Below are positions 62,208 to 64,000 of a stretch of DNA of 64,000 nucleotides, piece by piece (positions within the stretch are counted from its first letter, which is position 1; the number at the start of each line of letters is the position of its first letter). Source of the DNA: VRUE01 sp963774405 (lineage in GTDB: Bacteria > Actinomycetota > Thermoleophilia > Solirubrobacterales > 70-9); contig CAVZEV010000002.1 in assembly GCA_963774405.1 (NCBI GenBank), positions 1 through 64,000 of the forward strand. The letters are read 5' to 3'. Position numbers and translations under genes: made by a program. The notes below the pieces were generated by a model. The model searched no databases and was not told the origin of the DNA. It saw nothing but the letters and a program-made list of their open reading frames with translations.

Positions 62208-63488
62208 TCAGGCGGGTTCGGCCGCCGCCCGCTGCAACACGACCGCCGCCTCCTCTACCTCCGCGGCTATCCGATCGATGATCGGCGCGTCCTGCCAGGC
62301 TGCAGGCAGGCAATCGCGTGCCGGCTGCGAGGCACCCGCGACCCTCTCGATGACCTCACCGATGCGCCTTCGGACGCCGCGCGGGGAGATTTCCAACTCG
62401 GCAGCCAGGCGATCGAGATGCCGGCCTCGAATCCTTTCCGGGCGGTACTCGCCCCCGTACTTCATCGCCATCTTTCGACTGAAGCGTCGCCCGTATGCCC
62501 GGGTGGACAGCAGGTCGTAGAGAGGAGCCAGTCGGGGCGATTCATCCCCCTCCAGCAGCAATGAGTAGTTCTTGCTGTGGGCATCTGCGTTACCGATCAG
62601 CAGGTTGAAGATGAGGGCATCGAGGAAGGCGAATAGATCGACTCCGGGGGAGCCGGAGCGGGAGCGGATCAGCATCGCGCCCTCGGCGACACCGGGACCG
62701 CCGTGTGCCTGGTACTTCTCTTCTGGATCACGGCCCGCCGCTTGACAGAAGTCCTCCTGGTGGATGCGGTGGACCGTTTCGCCACCGTCGACCCGGACAC
62801 GATCGTAGCGACGTACGACCAGGCCTTCGGCCTCTCCGGCCGCAATCGGCATCGCCTTGGCGGTGGACAGCCCAGCAGTCGTGGCCAGGGCCATGCAATA
62901 TGCCTCGTTGGCAACCATCCCCTCGACCGAGGACATGGGCACCTTGACGATGTGCGTGCTGGGCGGCCTTCCCCGGGTGATCCCAACTCTGTCCCCTTGC
63001 CAGAGGACGGGCAGCTTGCCCTGCGAGCCGGCCAACGAGAGCCGAACGCCTTCGTCGTCCTCGCCAGGAATTGCCAGAAGGGGGCGTTCGGGTAGTTCGG
63101 CCAGCAGCACGCCCAACTGGCGTTGGTCAAGCCATTCCGGAGGTGGCGCATCCAGAAACGGCGGCGACTCTCCCTCCGCGGCGAGCGAGATTGCCCCGGC
63201 GCACTCTCCGCCTATCTCCGCAAGCACCGAGAACACGTTTCCCGCCGAGACGTGGAAGCGGCGGGCGATCGATTTGAGGAACTCTCCTTCGGGCAGCAGG
63301 CCGGAGAAGAACGGCCGGCACTCGTCATCCTCATATGACTCGGTGCAAACCGGAAGCGAGAGCGACAGGGGGGCCTGGCCGGCCTCCACCCAGTCCTCGT
63401 CGTATCGAAACCGAACCTTTGCTCCCGCCAGCCGTTCCAGCCTCCCCGCGCGAGCGGCGTGAAGGAAGACGTCGAGAACCTCGTTCAT
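62208..63488 (-). CDS. hipA: HipA-family serine/threonine kinase toxin
   Basis: HipA of E. coli phosphorylates glutamyl-tRNA synthetase and induces dormancy; relatives have other targets. The 426-residue protein has the N-terminal HipA domain with FFSGLLPEGEFLKSIARRFHVS, the ATP-binding PSTHIVKVPMSSVEG (Lys), VVRRYDRV, HQEDFCQA, the catalytic loop NLLIGNADAHSKNYSLLLEG (about residues 300-319) and LAPLYDLLSTRAYG. The active residues are intact. The ATG overlaps the hipB stop by 4 nt. Third positions are less GC-rich than neighbours, which suggests horizontal acquisition. Confidence 0.92.
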   Translation of the reverse strand: MNEVLDVFLHAARAGRLERLAGAKVRFRYDEDWVEAGQAPLSLSLPVCTESYEDDECRPFFSGLLPEGEFLKSIARRFHVSAGNVFSVLAEIGGECAGAISLAAEGESPPFLDAPPPEWLDQRQLGVLLAELPERPLLAIPGEDDEGVRLSLAGSQGKLPVLWQGDRVGITRGRPPSTHIVKVPMSSVEGMVANEAYCMALATTAGLSTAKAMPIAAGEAEGLVVRRYDRVRVDGGETVHRIHQEDFCQAAGRDPEEKYQAHGGPGVAEGAMLIRSRSGSPGVDLFAFLDALIFNLLIGNADAHSKNYSLLLEGDESPRLAPLYDLLSTRAYGRRFSRKMAMKYGGEYRPERIRGRHLDRLAAELEISPRGVRRRIGEVIERVAGASQPARDCLPAAWQDAPIIDRIAAEVEEAAVVLQRAAAEPA

Positions 63489-63703
63489 CGCTGCTCCAGA
63501 TACCAACTGAGGCCCAGGGCGGCGATAACACGCTGGACGCCGGCCAACTGCGCGGTCTCCTTGCCGTTCTCGAGTTCGCTGACGAACCGCAGCGTGACCC
63601 CCGATACGTCGGCGAGCTCTGTCTGAGTGAGGCCCTGCGCGGTCCTGCGGGCGCGGATCTGCTGTCCGAGGTCCACTGCATTGCGTATTGGCCGGCGATT
63701 CAT
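63485..63703 (-). CDS. hipB: HipB-family XRE antitoxin/repressor
   Basis: The 72-residue protein is an HTH_XRE domain: LGQQIRARRTAQGLTQTELADVSGVTLRFVSELENGKETAQLAGVQRVIAALGL. HipB binds HipA and represses the operon. I prefer the ATG at 63703 (MNRRPIRNAV); an upstream ATG at 63751 would make operator 1 coding. Three copies of a near-perfect palindrome upstream are the expected binding sites. Confidence 0.9.
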   Translation of the reverse strand: MNRRPIRNAVDLGQQIRARRTAQGLTQTELADVSGVTLRFVSELENGKETAQLAGVQRVIAALGLSWYLEQR

Positions 63704-63820
63704 TTTCCCGTTCGGGTAAATATAGCCAGCCTTAGGCTGAAAAGAGGCCATATTTTCCCGTTCGGGAAAATTACGCCGGTTTTGACCCCATTTCGTGTCT
63801 CTTCTTCCCGTTCGGGAAAA
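63703..63820 (-). promoter_or_regulatory. Three palindromic operators upstream of hipBA
   Basis: TTTTCCCGTTCGGGAAAA (63753-63770) is a near-perfect palindrome around TT. A copy with one changed base (TTTTCCCGTTCGGGTAAA) lies at 63703-63720 and a third (TTCCCGTTCGGGAAAA) at 63805-63820. Their centres are exactly 50 bp apart, about five helical turns, so bound dimers would lie on one face of the DNA. Operator 1 overlaps the hipB ATG. This is a strong candidate for HipB autoregulation. Confidence 0.8.
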
Positions 63821-63829
63821 AGCGGCGCC

Positions 63830-64000
63830 TCAGGCCAGGTACTTGCGCATCCGCTCGACGGCCTCGGAGATGCGGTCGTCGGGCGTGGTCAGTGAGATGC
63901 GGAAGAAGCCCTCGCCGCTCGGCCCGTACATCGAGCCCGGCGAGACGACCACGGCGGCGTCCTCGAGCACCAGCTCGGCGAAGGAGGTCGAGGTGTGGCC
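63830..64000 (-). CDS. Aminotransferase class I/II, C-terminal end only
   Basis: The last 56 codons of a gene entering from the right edge read GHTSTSFAELVLEDAAVVVS, then PGSMYGPSGEGFFRISLTTP, then a helix ending in RKYLA and a TGA at 63830-63832. The EGFFRISLT stretch (Arg binding the substrate carboxylate) and the preceding VVSPGSMYGPSG are typical of the C-terminal domain of fold-type I aminotransferases close to LL-diaminopimelate or alanine aminotransferases. The exact substrate cannot be fixed from this part. Confidence 0.85.
   Translation of the reverse strand, partial: GHTSTSFAELVLEDAAVVVSPGSMYGPSGEGFFRISLTTPDDRISEAVERMRKYLA

Overview
This 64-kb window is GC-rich chromosomal DNA from an actinobacterium. 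A long-branch Thermoleophilia/Solirubrobacterales-type organism is my best guess. It rests on gene order (pgeF-yggS-sepF-proC-yggT-lspA; rpsB-tsf-pyrH-frr-uppS-cdsA-dxr-rseP-ispG-proS), a MurT/GatD pair, an FHA + FtsR-type MerR pair, an RsiG-like protein and a very long C-terminal extension on ribosomal protein S2. No phage, plasmid, IS or CRISPR is visible.

Layout: the 3' half of a 23S rRNA and a 5S rRNA (1-1769) are followed by two membrane-anchored hydrolases on the minus strand. Next come murA and a histidine operon hisZ-G-D-B-H-A-F (5.6-11.4 kb), with hisF bracketed by two related palindromes. A polysaccharide deacetylase and cca are divergent from each other. The region 13.5-17.6 kb is the cell-division/lipoprotein cluster. 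The region 17.7-30.5 kb is the translation/isoprenoid/phospholipid cluster, interrupted by two secreted paralogs. At 31.2-32.8 kb lies a signalling locus (RsiG-like anti-sigma candidate, zinc-ribbon FHA protein, MerR regulator). From 32.8 to 35.9 kb the reading frames are broken by many one-base indels (SRPBCC protein, AGPS-like flavoprotein, HTH-TM protein). The region 36-48 kb is housekeeping and lipid metabolism (nadE, WS/DGAT, dinB, SCP-x-like thiolase, SDR). At 48-52.3 kb a minus-strand group handles extracytoplasmic thiols (VKOR, DsbA-like, CAP protein) plus a peroxiredoxin and a cyclophilin. At 53.7-56.5 kb murT and gatD enclose a methyltransferase gene. The window ends with a TetR/glycosyltransferase pair, dut, hflX, a hipBA module with three operators and the 3' end of an aminotransferase gene.

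Three threads run through the window. First, more than twenty genes have a TANNNT hexamer 6-9 nt before the start codon, which points to leaderless or very short-leader transcripts and helps choose starts. Second, intergenic palindromes of several kinds abut or run into gene ends. Third, single-base indels interrupt essential genes (murA, rpsB, dxr, proS). These are most likely assembly errors, so those genes are annotated over their inferred full span.
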